A DNA stretch of 64,000 nt, taken from Treponema sp. GTDB taxonomy: Bacteria > Spirochaetota > Spirochaetia > Treponematales > Treponemataceae. Positions within the stretch are counted from its first letter, which is position 1. The number at the start of each line of letters is the position of its first letter. Position numbers and translations under genes: made by a program. This document shows, piece after piece, positions 1-6,513 of the stretch. The stretch lies in contig JAHAZA010000070.1 of NCBI GenBank assembly GCA_018385415.1, positions 1 to 64,000 on the forward strand, given 5' to 3'. The notes beneath the pieces were generated by a model. That model had not been told where the DNA came from. It saw only the letters and a program-made list of their open reading frames with translations, and did not search any database.

Positions 1-158
1 GAACTTCCAAATGGAAAGTCCAAAGACATTTTAACGTTCCCGTTTTCTGCTCCAACAGAGAAGAGTGCTGGGTTGAAGCCCATTCCTACGTTTACACCAG
101 CGAATGCACTGCTTGCTGCCAATGCGATTGCTGCGATTGTTCCTACGATTTTTTTCAT
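1..158 (-). CDS. Exported, probably outer-membrane protein (5' part only)
   Basis: The gene starts at 158 on the minus strand and runs off the left edge of the window, so only the first 52 codons are visible. They show a clean Sec signal peptide: two lysines after Met, an Ile/Ala-rich core (about residues 4-15) and an SSAFA-G cleavage region near residue 20. The mature start (VNVGMGFNPALFSVGAENG) alternates Gly, hydrophobic and aromatic residues, as in the first strand of an outer-membrane barrel. No family can be named from this fragment. A GAGG Shine-Dalgarno-like stretch lies about 10 bases upstream. The preceding gene on the same strand ends in a strong terminator, so this gene probably has its own promoter. 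Confidence 0.7.
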   Translation of the reverse strand, partial: MKKIVGTIAAIALAASSAFAGVNVGMGFNPALFSVGAENGNVKMSLDFPFGS

Positions 159-201
159 TATGAAAAAACCTCGGATTTTATTTTATGATGAAAAAAATGA
201 C

Positions 202-228
202 AAAAAAAACGGCTCCGAAGGGGAGCCG
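202..228 (-). terminator. Rho-independent terminator after the 254-1090 gene
   Basis: A perfect 7-bp stem, CGGCTCC (210-216) with GGAGCCG (222-228), has a 5-base loop. On the minus strand it is followed by eight T residues (202-209). It lies just beyond the stop of the minus-strand gene at 254-1090 and separates it from the next minus-strand gene starting at 158. Confidence 0.9.
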
Positions 229-253
229 CTGGGGTATAAAAGTTTAATATTTT

Positions 254-1090
254 TTAGTAGCTGTCAGCTGAAACTGCCTGTTCCTGAAGTTCCTGTTTTA
301 CACGTTCGCGACCGATTTTTTCAAGTAACTGTCTTGCTTCTGCTTTTGTAAAATAGAGCTGAACTTCAACAGATTTTTCTGCAACATTTGAACCCAAGTC
401 AGTTGCAATATTTTTACAGTCTTTTACGATGATACAGAAGTAAGGAGAATTCTTTTTGAACTCGTAGCCTACGTGGAATTTTGCATCACCATAGTTATTA
501 ATCATTGCTTTGATTGTTCCCCATTCAACACGGCAGTTCCCTTTTGAAGTATACATTTTGCGTGTTTTCATTGTTTTGTTTTTAATTAAAACGTGTGCAT
601 CAAAATCTGCAAGATATTTTTCAAAACCTTCTGCAATTAATGCTACATCTTTTTCATCAAACATAAAGTCGAAGAATGAAGACTGATAGTAAACCTGAAT
701 TCCGACTTTTTTTGTTTTTGGATCAACAAAGATTTCTGCTGTACGAGGTTTGATTCCGTATCCGATTGTTCCTGTTGAAAGTGGAGTCTGTTCATAGAAA
801 ATATATTTTTTCTGTTTTGGTTCGAACATTCCTTCGAAGGGATTGTGAATTTTTGACTTTGGTTTAGTAGTCTTTTTTTCTGGTGAAGCTTCTATATATT
901 CGTCTGCTGTTGCCGTAACCGGAACGGCTTCTTCTTCGACGCTTTCAGATTCCTCTGTAACTACAATTGGTGTTACATCTTCTGTAATTTCTTCTGAAAC
1001 TTCAGCTTCCTGTGCAAATGTAAAAGTTGATGCAAAAAGTAATACTGCTGATGAAAGTAAAACCTTTTTTGAAATAGTGTTGATTTTCAT
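254..1090 (-). CDS. Exported hypothetical protein with acidic linker
   Basis: A 278-residue protein that I cannot assign to a family. Residues 1-26 are a signal peptide ending TFTFAQ. Residues 27-75 are a low-complexity Glu/Val/Thr/Ser stretch that probably acts as a flexible periplasmic linker. From about residue 80 to the end there is a compact mixed alpha/beta domain with two cysteines (NCRVEW and YFCIIVKDCKN) and a charged C-terminal helix (ARQLLEKIGRERVKQELQEQ). The start is supported by an AAGGGG Shine-Dalgarno at 1095-1100. The gene stands alone, ends at a terminator, and is divergent from the membrane protein gene at 1227. It is likely periplasmic or anchored at the outer membrane; no function is inferred. 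Confidence 0.75.
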   Translation of the reverse strand: MKINTISKKVLLSSAVLLFASTFTFAQEAEVSEEITEDVTPIVVTEESESVEEEAVPVTATADEYIEASPEKKTTKPKSKIHNPFEGMFEPKQKKYIFYEQTPLSTGTIGYGIKPRTAEIFVDPKTKKVGIQVYYQSSFFDFMFDEKDVALIAEGFEKYLADFDAHVLIKNKTMKTRKMYTSKGNCRVEWGTIKAMINNYGDAKFHVGYEFKKNSPYFCIIVKDCKNIATDLGSNVAEKSVEVQLYFTKAEARQLLEKIGRERVKQELQEQAVSADSY

Positions 1091-1226
1091 ATTTTCCCCT
1101 TAGGATTTTTATTAATCTTATATGTAATTAACAATATTATAAACCTTTTGTTACATAAGGTAAATTAAAATAGTAAATGATGTTCCATTAATTGATTAGA
1201 GATTAAAAAAAAGGTAAAATGTAAAT

Positions 1227-2135
1227 ATGATTTGGACATTTATTAAAAAGAATTTTTTTGATGGCTGGGAAAACATTGGTAATGTTATAGTTGCCAATCT
1301 GCTTCAGATTCCGTTTGTTGGTTTAATTGTATTGGTTTTGGTTAAGAAGGAATTTAAAGGACCTCTTACTTTTTTTGAAATTATAAATGAGTCAGAAGTT
1401 GACGGACCATTTTATTTTTTTCAGACAGATCTTACAAAAGATTATCTGACAAACTTTGATATTATAAAAGCTGCAATTATTTTTTTGAGTGTATTTCTTG
1501 CAGTTGTTTTTGCCGCTGCATATGCAAAAAGTGCATTTTCAATTTCAAATTACGAAAGTGTAAAAGCAGGTGATTACTTTAAAAATATCGGCTGGGCGTT
1601 TAAAGAAACAGCAGGACTAGGTCTCGTTATTGCATGTATTGTAATGAGCTTTATTGTAGGAATTCCTGTTTACCTTTATCAGTATTTTCATCTTGGGCAA
1701 ATGTATGGTTTAATTTTTGCTGGAATTCTTTTCTGCTTTCTTGTGACCATGCTTCTTGCATTGCAGTGGTTTGTTGCACTTAAAGTTAATTTTGGTTTTG
1801 ATTTTAAAAAGACTTTCAGTAAATGTTTTGTAATTCTTTTTGATAATTTTGGCTTTTCATTTTTTATGGCTTTTTATTCTGCTGTATTGTTTGCCTTATC
1901 TTGTGTACTGTTGTTTTTTATGCCTGGACTTTGTGGAATTAATCTTGGCTATATTAATGCATTGAAGATTCGTCTTTATAAATACGACTGGCTTGATCAG
2001 CATAAAGATTTAAAAAATGCAAAAGACAGAAAAAATATTCCTTGGGATGCTTTGCTTAAAGAGGATAAAGATATCCTTAGCAAGAAATCACTTAAGACAA
2101 TGCTTATGCCTTGGAAAGATAAAAATGAGGATTAA
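1227..2135 (+). CDS. Multi-pass inner-membrane protein, unknown function
   Basis: A 302-residue protein with about five hydrophobic segments (near residues 17-39, 80-100, 131-152, 160-185 and 205-235), an amphipathic N-terminus (MIWTFIKKNFFDGWENI) and a charged, Lys-rich cytoplasmic tail of about 65 residues. No catalytic motif is evident. The layout recalls small DUF-type membrane proteins with a helical-hairpin core, but I do not recognise the family. A TTGATT (1192-1197), 17-base spacer, TAAAAT (1215-1220) pair ends only six bases before the ATG, so if this promoter is real the mRNA is nearly leaderless. The only Shine-Dalgarno-like AAGG lies 12 bases upstream of the ATG. Confidence 0.75.
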   Translation: MIWTFIKKNFFDGWENIGNVIVANLLQIPFVGLIVLVLVKKEFKGPLTFFEIINESEVDGPFYFFQTDLTKDYLTNFDIIKAAIIFLSVFLAVVFAAAYAKSAFSISNYESVKAGDYFKNIGWAFKETAGLGLVIACIVMSFIVGIPVYLYQYFHLGQMYGLIFAGILFCFLVTMLLALQWFVALKVNFGFDFKKTFSKCFVILFDNFGFSFFMAFYSAVLFALSCVLLFFMPGLCGINLGYINALKIRLYKYDWLDQHKDLKNAKDRKNIPWDALLKEDKDILSKKSLKTMLMPWKDKNED

Positions 2136-2174
2136 TTATTTTCTATAATTTACGCAAAAAAAAGTAGTAAGCTA

Positions 2175-2203
2175 TTGACATAAATCCTTATATTGTATAA
2201 TAT
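2175..2203 (+). promoter_or_regulatory. Sigma-70-type promoter of the CAT tRNA
   Basis: A consensus -35 TTGACA (2175-2180) is followed by overlapping -10 candidates, TATAAT (2196-2201, 15-base spacer) and TAATAT (2198-2203, 17-base spacer). The tRNA begins 12 bases further on, at a normal distance for a tRNA leader. Confidence 0.8.
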
Positions 2204-2214
2204 AAGGACATTAC

Positions 2215-2287
2215 GGCACCCTAGCTCAGTTGGTAGAGCGCACGGCTCATATCCGTATGGTCATTGGTTCAATCCCGATGGGTGCTA
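2215..2287 (+). tRNA. tRNA with CAT anticodon, probably elongator tRNA-Met (tRNA-Ile2 not excluded)
   Basis: The cloverleaf can be folded by hand. The acceptor is GGCACCC/GGGTGCT, with a G1-U72 wobble. The D arm is GCTC...GAGC. The anticodon stem ACGG/CCGT carries loop CTCATAT, giving anticodon CAT. The T arm is ATTGG-TTCAATC-CCGAT and the discriminator base is A. The 3' CCA is not encoded. It lacks the C1-A72 mismatch and GGG/CCC anticodon-stem signature of an initiator. The G1-U72 pair, the C27-A43 mismatch and U38 instead of A38 are unusual. A CAT anticodon can also be modified to lysidine to read AUA; the acceptor (A4-U69, C5-G68) does not decide this. Confidence 0.88.
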
Positions 2288-2290
2288 AAA

Positions 2291-2322
2291 AGCAGAAAAC
2301 GAAAGTTTTCTGCTTTTTTTTT
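2291..2322 (+). terminator. Terminator after the CAT tRNA, probably bidirectional
   Basis: A perfect 10-bp stem, AGCAGAAAAC (2291-2300) with GTTTTCTGCT (2305-2314), has a GAAA tetraloop and is followed by eight or more T residues. The A-run before the stem means it can also end minus-strand transcription of the nrd operon, whose last gene stops at 2348. Confidence 0.92.
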
Positions 2323-2347
2323 CTGTAAAATGTTAGTGATGTTTTCT

Positions 2348-3130
2348 TTATCTTAACGCACTTGCTGGTATTAAGGTTTTTGCCAGGTCTACAAGTTCCT
2401 TGAGCTGGGCATCTGTGTATGGGGTAACTTCATTGTATGCTGGATCGATGCAGTTTTCGTTTCTGAACTGTGCAAATTGCCATGATGCGTCTTGAGGAAT
2501 AATAGAGGCCATATTTTTGATATCTGTTTTTCCTACAAGACCAGGAACCAGTACGGTTCTTATTTCATAATTTTCGTTACCTAAGGTTTGTATCAGAGCG
2601 ATTGAGGCATTTATAAGCTCATTAAAATCTGCATGAACGAAATTTGCAACAGGTTTTATTTCGGCATTATAGCGTGAAGGGCTTGTTTTAAAGTCCATGG
2701 CTATAAAATCTGGTCGTGTTTCTGGATCAGACAGGAGTTTTTCAAGAAGAAGGGGAAGTGTTCCGTTTGTATCAAGCTTTACACTGTATCCCATTTTCTT
2801 TGCACGTCTTATAAGCTCTGGTGTTACAGGATTTAGAAGAGGTTCTCCGCCTGAAATTACAAGACCATTCATTACATTCTTTCTATTAAAAAGATGTTCC
2901 AGAACCTGTACGGGAGAAACGAACTGCTGGTTTGATTCTTCTACTTGGGTGTCTTTTAAAATTCCTTTTACTAATTCTACATTATAGCAGTAAGGACAGC
3001 GAAGGTTGCAGCCTCTTAAAAAATAAGCACTTGCAACCTTGCCAGGAAAGTCTACAAGCGTTGTTTTAATCAAAACGCCTGTAGATTTTGTTAATAATTC
3101 GTCGATGTTATTATTCGAACTTTCAGTCAT
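2348..3130 (-). CDS. nrdG: Anaerobic ribonucleotide reductase activating enzyme
   Basis: A 260-residue radical-SAM activase. The [4Fe-4S] motif CxxxCxxC is formed by C41, C45 and C48 (GCNLRCPYCYN), followed by the glycine-rich SAM-binding segment GLVISGGEPLL and the DTNGTLP strand typical of glycyl-radical activases. It reduces SAM to a 5'-deoxyadenosyl radical, which takes a hydrogen from the glycyl-radical site of NrdD. At 260 residues it resembles the longer YjjW/PflA-like NrdG subgroup rather than the roughly 155-residue E. coli form. It follows the glycyl-radical/redoxin gene after tandem TAA stops and three bases, so the two are surely cotranscribed. Here its substrate glycine sits on that small protein rather than on NrdD itself. 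Confidence 0.92.
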   Translation of the reverse strand: MTESSNNNIDELLTKSTGVLIKTTLVDFPGKVASAYFLRGCNLRCPYCYNVELVKGILKDTQVEESNQQFVSPVQVLEHLFNRKNVMNGLVISGGEPLLNPVTPELIRRAKKMGYSVKLDTNGTLPLLLEKLLSDPETRPDFIAMDFKTSPSRYNAEIKPVANFVHADFNELINASIALIQTLGNENYEIRTVLVPGLVGKTDIKNMASIIPQDASWQFAQFRNENCIDPAYNEVTPYTDAQLKELVDLAKTLIPASALR

Positions 3131-3133
3131 TTA

Positions 3134-3676
3134 TTATGCCAATGCAACAGCTGGTTCAAAAATTGCTGTAAGTTCTTCAACGTTGTGACCGCGGGCAACT
3201 TCTTTACCTTCTGCATTGTATACGATAACTGTAGGAGCTGCAAAAACGCCTTTGAGGGCTGCTTCGTCAAGTCCTTCTATTGTGTCAACATCAATCATTT
3301 TACCTGCAAGATTAATGTTTGCCATGTATGCCTTTACTGGTGGACAGTTAGGGCATGTCTTTCTTACGAAAAGTTCATAAGAAGCAAGTTCGTTTGATGT
3401 AACTACTGCATCAGTTTTTACAGCTTCTTTCTTTTCTGCTTTTACAGCAGCATTAGCTGTTGTGTTATTTCCGTCGTAGCGGTTTGATGCTTCCAGCGTA
3501 AACATTTTGCGAAGCTTGAATTCGTCAGATTTGCCTTTGTTCCAGTTGCGTACAGCACGGTAGTATCCTACGATACGTGCATAAACTTCTGTCTGTGTTC
3601 CATGAACATCAGATAATTCCTGCTGAACCTGAGCAATTTCTGCGTTGACCTGATCCAATGAACGTGTTTCCATCAT
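3134..3676 (-). CDS. Separate glycyl-radical domain of class III RNR fused to a CPNC redoxin domain
   Basis: A 180-residue protein with three parts. (a) Residues 5-25 form a helix with a perfect 3-4 hydrophobic repeat (L7, V10, I14, V17, L21, V24). (b) Residues 27-60 (TEVYARIVGYYRAVRNWNKGK) match the C-terminal glycyl-radical segment of class III NrdD, with G37 the predicted radical glycine. (c) After an Ala/Lys-rich linker, residues 95-180 form a glutaredoxin/NrdH-like domain with C108-P-N-C111 and a cis-proline motif FAAPTV (P148). The start at 3676 is chosen because GGGAGG lies 6-7 bases upstream; an upstream in-frame start at 3733 would put the promoter inside the gene. The 704-residue NrdD encoded just upstream lacks this glycyl segment, so the two proteins together make one enzyme. 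An NrdR-box promoter precedes it and nrdG follows it. Confidence 0.88.
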   Translation of the reverse strand: MMETRSLDQVNAEIAQVQQELSDVHGTQTEVYARIVGYYRAVRNWNKGKSDEFKLRKMFTLEASNRYDGNNTTANAAVKAEKKEAVKTDAVVTSNELASYELFVRKTCPNCPPVKAYMANINLAGKMIDVDTIEGLDEAALKGVFAAPTVIVYNAEGKEVARGHNVEELTAIFEPAVALA

Positions 3677-3699
3677 AATATAGTTCCTCCCATTTATGG

Positions 3700-3756
3700 T
3701 ACTAAATATAGCGTGATTTTTATAAAAAGTCAACTAGTTAACACTATATTTAGTAT
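3700..3756 (-). promoter_or_regulatory. Promoter with two NrdR boxes before the glycyl-radical/redoxin gene and nrdG
   Basis: On the minus strand, -35 TTGACT (3728-3733), a 17-base spacer and -10 TATATT (3705-3710) are followed by GGGAGG and ATG. Two 16-bp near-palindromes resemble the NrdR consensus acaCwATATwGtgt: TACTAAATATAGCGTG (3700-3715, over the -10) and ACACTATATTTAGTAT (3741-3756, just upstream of the -35). They start 41 bp apart, about four helical turns, as expected for cooperative NrdR binding. The gene thus has its own NrdR-repressed promoter inside the nrd locus. Confidence 0.8.
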
Positions 3757-3817
3757 CGAAATAATCCTTTTATTTCTTTAGTTTTTTTTATCTTTATATT
3801 CTTAAAGTAAAAGCAGC

Positions 3818-5932
3818 CTACTGTCCGTTTTTTGCTTCAAGAATCTTTCTTTCTGTTTCAAGCTCTGAAAGTCTCTGTTTAAGTTCCATTTCCCGTTCTG
3901 CTTTACATTTTGGACACTCAAATACCTGTCCGCTTAAATATCCGTGGATATGGCAGATAGAATATGTTGGTGAAATTGTAAAGAATGGAATTCTATAGTT
4001 GTGTGAAATGTTTTTAATCAATTCACCGCAAGATTTCCAGTCTTTGATTGCTTCACCCATAAATACGTGGAACATTGTTCCACCTGTGTATTTAGTCTGA
4101 AGTGATTCCTGATGATCCAATGCTTCAAATACGTCTGCTGTGTAGTCAACTGGAAGCTGACTTGAGTTTGTATAGAATGGATCGTCTTTTCCGCTTGTAA
4201 TGATATCAGGGAACTGTTCCTTGTCATGACGTGCAAGACGGTAAGATGTGCTTTCAGCAGGAGTTGCTTCAAGGTTGAAGAGATCTCCTGTTTCTTCCTG
4301 ATAGTCCTGCATTCTTTCTCTCATGTGTGTGAGAACTTTTTCTGCAAATGCTTTTCCTTTTGGATCTGTAATATTTACACCAAGGAAGTTAAGACAACAT
4401 TCATTCATTCCACAAAGACCGATTGTGTTGAAATGGTTGTTAAGTGTCTTAAGGTAGCGTTTAGTATATGGGAAAAGTCCACCGTCATAAAGGCGCTGAA
4501 TAACTTTTCTCTTAACGCAGAGACTTTCTTTTGCAAGGTCCATAAGGTAATCAAGGCGTCTGAAGAATGCTTCTTCTGAATCAGCAAGGTAACCGATCTG
4601 TGGAAGGTTGATTGTAACAACACCGATAGAACCTGTAAATTCATCAGCACCGAAAAGACCACCACCACGACGGCGCAGCTCCCGTTTATCAAGCTGGAGA
4701 CGGCAGCACATAGAACGCACGTCAGATGGGTTAAGATCTGAGTTTACGAAGTTCTGGAAGTTAGGTGTTCCGTACTGAGCTGTCATTGTAAAAAGAAGCT
4801 TTGCGTTTTCAGAAGTCCAGTCAAAATCTTTTGTAATGTTGTATGTAGGAATTGGATAAGCAAATCCACGTCCTTCTGCATCACCTTCAATCATAAGTTC
4901 AATGAGAACTTTGTTGATGAGGTCCATTTCTTTCTGACAGTCACCGTATGTGTAATCCTGTTCTTTTCCGCCTACAATGGCTTTTTTGTTCTTAAGGTCG
5001 TCTGGACATACCCAGTCAAGAGTAATGTTTGTAAATGGTGCCTGTGAACCCCAGCGGCTAGGTGTGTTTACACCGTAGATGTAGCTTTGGATGCACTGAC
5101 GAACCTGTTTTTCGTTAAGTTTATCTGCACGGATGAATGGTGCAAGGTATGTATCGAATGAAGAGAATGCCTGAGCACCAGCCCATTCGTTCTGCATGAT
5201 TCCGAGGAAGTTAACGATCTGGTTTACAAGTGTAGAAAGGTGAGTAGCAGGGCTTGATGTAATCTTATCTGTAACTCCACCAAGACCTTCCTGGATAAGC
5301 TGGCGCAAAGACCATCCTGCACAGTATCCAGAGAACATAGAAAGGTCATGGATATGGAATGCAGCCGTCTTGTGAGCTTCTTTAACTTCTTTTGAATAAA
5401 TATTGTTAAGCCAGTAGTTGGCTGTAATAGTTCCTGAGTTGTGGAGGATAAGACCACCAAGTGAGAAGTTTACGTTTGCGTTTTCGTTAACGCGCCAGTC
5501 ACTCTGACCAAGGTAGCCGTCCATTGTCTTGTTGATGTCAACCATAAGGTTTTTAGCATCACGGACTGCTTCGTGGTGCGCACGGTAAAGAATGTATGCT
5601 TTTGCAATATCTACTTCTTTATTTTCGATAAGTGCGTTTTCTACCATATCCTGAATTTCTTCGATTGCAGGAATTGAATGAGCACGGCGTCCTGCCATGA
5701 GTATTCTGATTTTATCTTCAACGCAGTCTGTTAAATGTGAAGCTTTTTCCGGGTTAGGGAATTTTTCCACTGCTTCAATGGCTTTTCCGATAGCCTTTTC
5801 AATTTTTGATCTGTCATAAGGTACAACAGATCCTGATCTTTTTACTACGCTTTTAATGAAGTTCTGTGCTTCTGCGTCCTGTGATGTTCCTAAGAAACTT
5901 TTCCATTCAGGAAATACTGACTGGTCACTCAT
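3818..5932 (-). CDS. nrdD: Class III anaerobic ribonucleotide reductase, catalytic part lacking the glycyl-radical segment
   Basis: A 704-residue protein. Residues about 27-118 are an ATP-cone for allosteric control of activity. The ten-stranded reductase barrel follows, with conserved YCAGWSL (C204) and SMCCRLQLD (C409/C410, thiyl-radical region). Near the end lies a zinc-site remnant, C660-x2-H663...C673-P-K-C676. Canonical NrdD proteins continue here with the RVxGY glycyl-radical loop; this one instead ends in a charged helix (677-702) with a heptad pattern (L684, L688, L691, L698). The missing loop is found on the next gene downstream (3134-3676). The start overlaps the nrdR stop as ATGA. 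It converts NTPs to dNTPs under anaerobic conditions. No terminator is evident after it. Confidence 0.93.
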   Translation of the reverse strand: MSDQSVFPEWKSFLGTSQDAEAQNFIKSVVKRSGSVVPYDRSKIEKAIGKAIEAVEKFPNPEKASHLTDCVEDKIRILMAGRRAHSIPAIEEIQDMVENALIENKEVDIAKAYILYRAHHEAVRDAKNLMVDINKTMDGYLGQSDWRVNENANVNFSLGGLILHNSGTITANYWLNNIYSKEVKEAHKTAAFHIHDLSMFSGYCAGWSLRQLIQEGLGGVTDKITSSPATHLSTLVNQIVNFLGIMQNEWAGAQAFSSFDTYLAPFIRADKLNEKQVRQCIQSYIYGVNTPSRWGSQAPFTNITLDWVCPDDLKNKKAIVGGKEQDYTYGDCQKEMDLINKVLIELMIEGDAEGRGFAYPIPTYNITKDFDWTSENAKLLFTMTAQYGTPNFQNFVNSDLNPSDVRSMCCRLQLDKRELRRRGGGLFGADEFTGSIGVVTINLPQIGYLADSEEAFFRRLDYLMDLAKESLCVKRKVIQRLYDGGLFPYTKRYLKTLNNHFNTIGLCGMNECCLNFLGVNITDPKGKAFAEKVLTHMRERMQDYQEETGDLFNLEATPAESTSYRLARHDKEQFPDIITSGKDDPFYTNSSQLPVDYTADVFEALDHQESLQTKYTGGTMFHVFMGEAIKDWKSCGELIKNISHNYRIPFFTISPTYSICHIHGYLSGQVFECPKCKAEREMELKQRLSELETERKILEAKNGQ

Positions 5933-6393
5933 TTCAGGTCCCCTCCTATCTTTTTTACCTCGTTTATGAACTCTTCAAGGTTTTCAAAATGTTTATATAC
6001 TGATGCAAATCTAATGTATGCAACTTTATCAACGGTACTAAGACGAGCAAGTACTAATTCGCCAAGCTCGCTGGTTGTAATTTCTCTTGAAATTCGTCCC
6101 TTCATCAAAGCTTCGTCTTCAATTTCGCTGACAATGAGGTCAGTCATTGAAGTTGCAATAGGACGCTTTTCAAGTGCCCGCTCAATTCCTTTTGCAAGCT
6201 TTTCACGCTCAAAAGGCTGACGGCGACCGTCTCGTTTTACAACATTAAACGGTTTTTCTTCTATTCGTTCATGGCTGGTAAATCTGTAACCGCATTGAAG
6301 GCATTCACGACGGCGTCTGATGATTTCCCCTTCACCTAACGTTCTTGACTCAATTACTTTGTCATCGTTATTGCCACAATTTGGACATCTCAT
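5929..6393 (-). CDS. nrdR: Transcriptional repressor NrdR
   Basis: A 154-residue repressor of ribonucleotide reductase genes. The N-terminal zinc ribbon has C3, C6, C31 and C34, followed by the basic RRRREC segment. An ATP-cone domain (about 49-139, VVKRDGRRQPFEREKL...) senses ATP/dATP. The length and both domains are typical of the family. It is the first gene of the nrd locus and overlaps nrdD by four bases, so translation is probably coupled. Its own promoter carries two NrdR boxes, which predicts autoregulation. Its Shine-Dalgarno lies inside the right arm of an 11-bp inverted repeat (6401-6438). Confidence 0.96.
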   Translation of the reverse strand: MRCPNCGNNDDKVIESRTLGEGEIIRRRRECLQCGYRFTSHERIEEKPFNVVKRDGRRQPFEREKLAKGIERALEKRPIATSMTDLIVSEIEDEALMKGRISREITTSELGELVLARLSTVDKVAYIRFASVYKHFENLEEFINEVKKIGGDLK

Positions 6394-6400
6394 CTTTTTT

Positions 6401-6475
6401 ACCTTACTTCGTATATAGTGTTAAAAGCGAAGTAAGGTCATTATATACCACTAAATATGAATTCACAAGTGAATT
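6401..6475 (-). promoter_or_regulatory. nrdR-nrdD promoter with paired NrdR boxes and inverted repeats
   Basis: Minus-strand -35 TTGTGA (6463-6468), 17-base spacer and -10 TATAAT (6440-6445). NrdR-box-like sequences lie at 6406-6421 (ACTTCGTATATAGTGT, one half perfect) and 6448-6463 (CCACTAAATATGAATT, in the spacer), 42 bp apart. A perfect 11-bp inverted repeat, ACCTTACTTCG (6401-6411) and CGAAGTAAGGT (6428-6438), spans the start-site region, and its ATG-proximal arm contains the nrdR Shine-Dalgarno. A second palindrome, AATTCAC-AA-GTGAATT (6460-6475), covers the -35. Confidence 0.75.
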
Positions 6476-6513
6476 TTTGCAGGAATTTACAAATTTGGGA
6501 AAAAAAATTGTAA

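Noticed and set aside
3677..3733. N-terminal extension of the glycyl-radical/redoxin gene to 3733
   Set aside because: The added 19 residues would be encoded by the -10 element and an NrdR box, and the GGGAGG supports the start at 3676.
3134..5932. The split NrdD as a simple frameshift or assembly error
   Set aside because: Between the two frames lie a stop, 140 bases, two NrdR-like boxes, a promoter and a GGGAGG Shine-Dalgarno; both halves carry extra heptad helices absent from unsplit NrdD.
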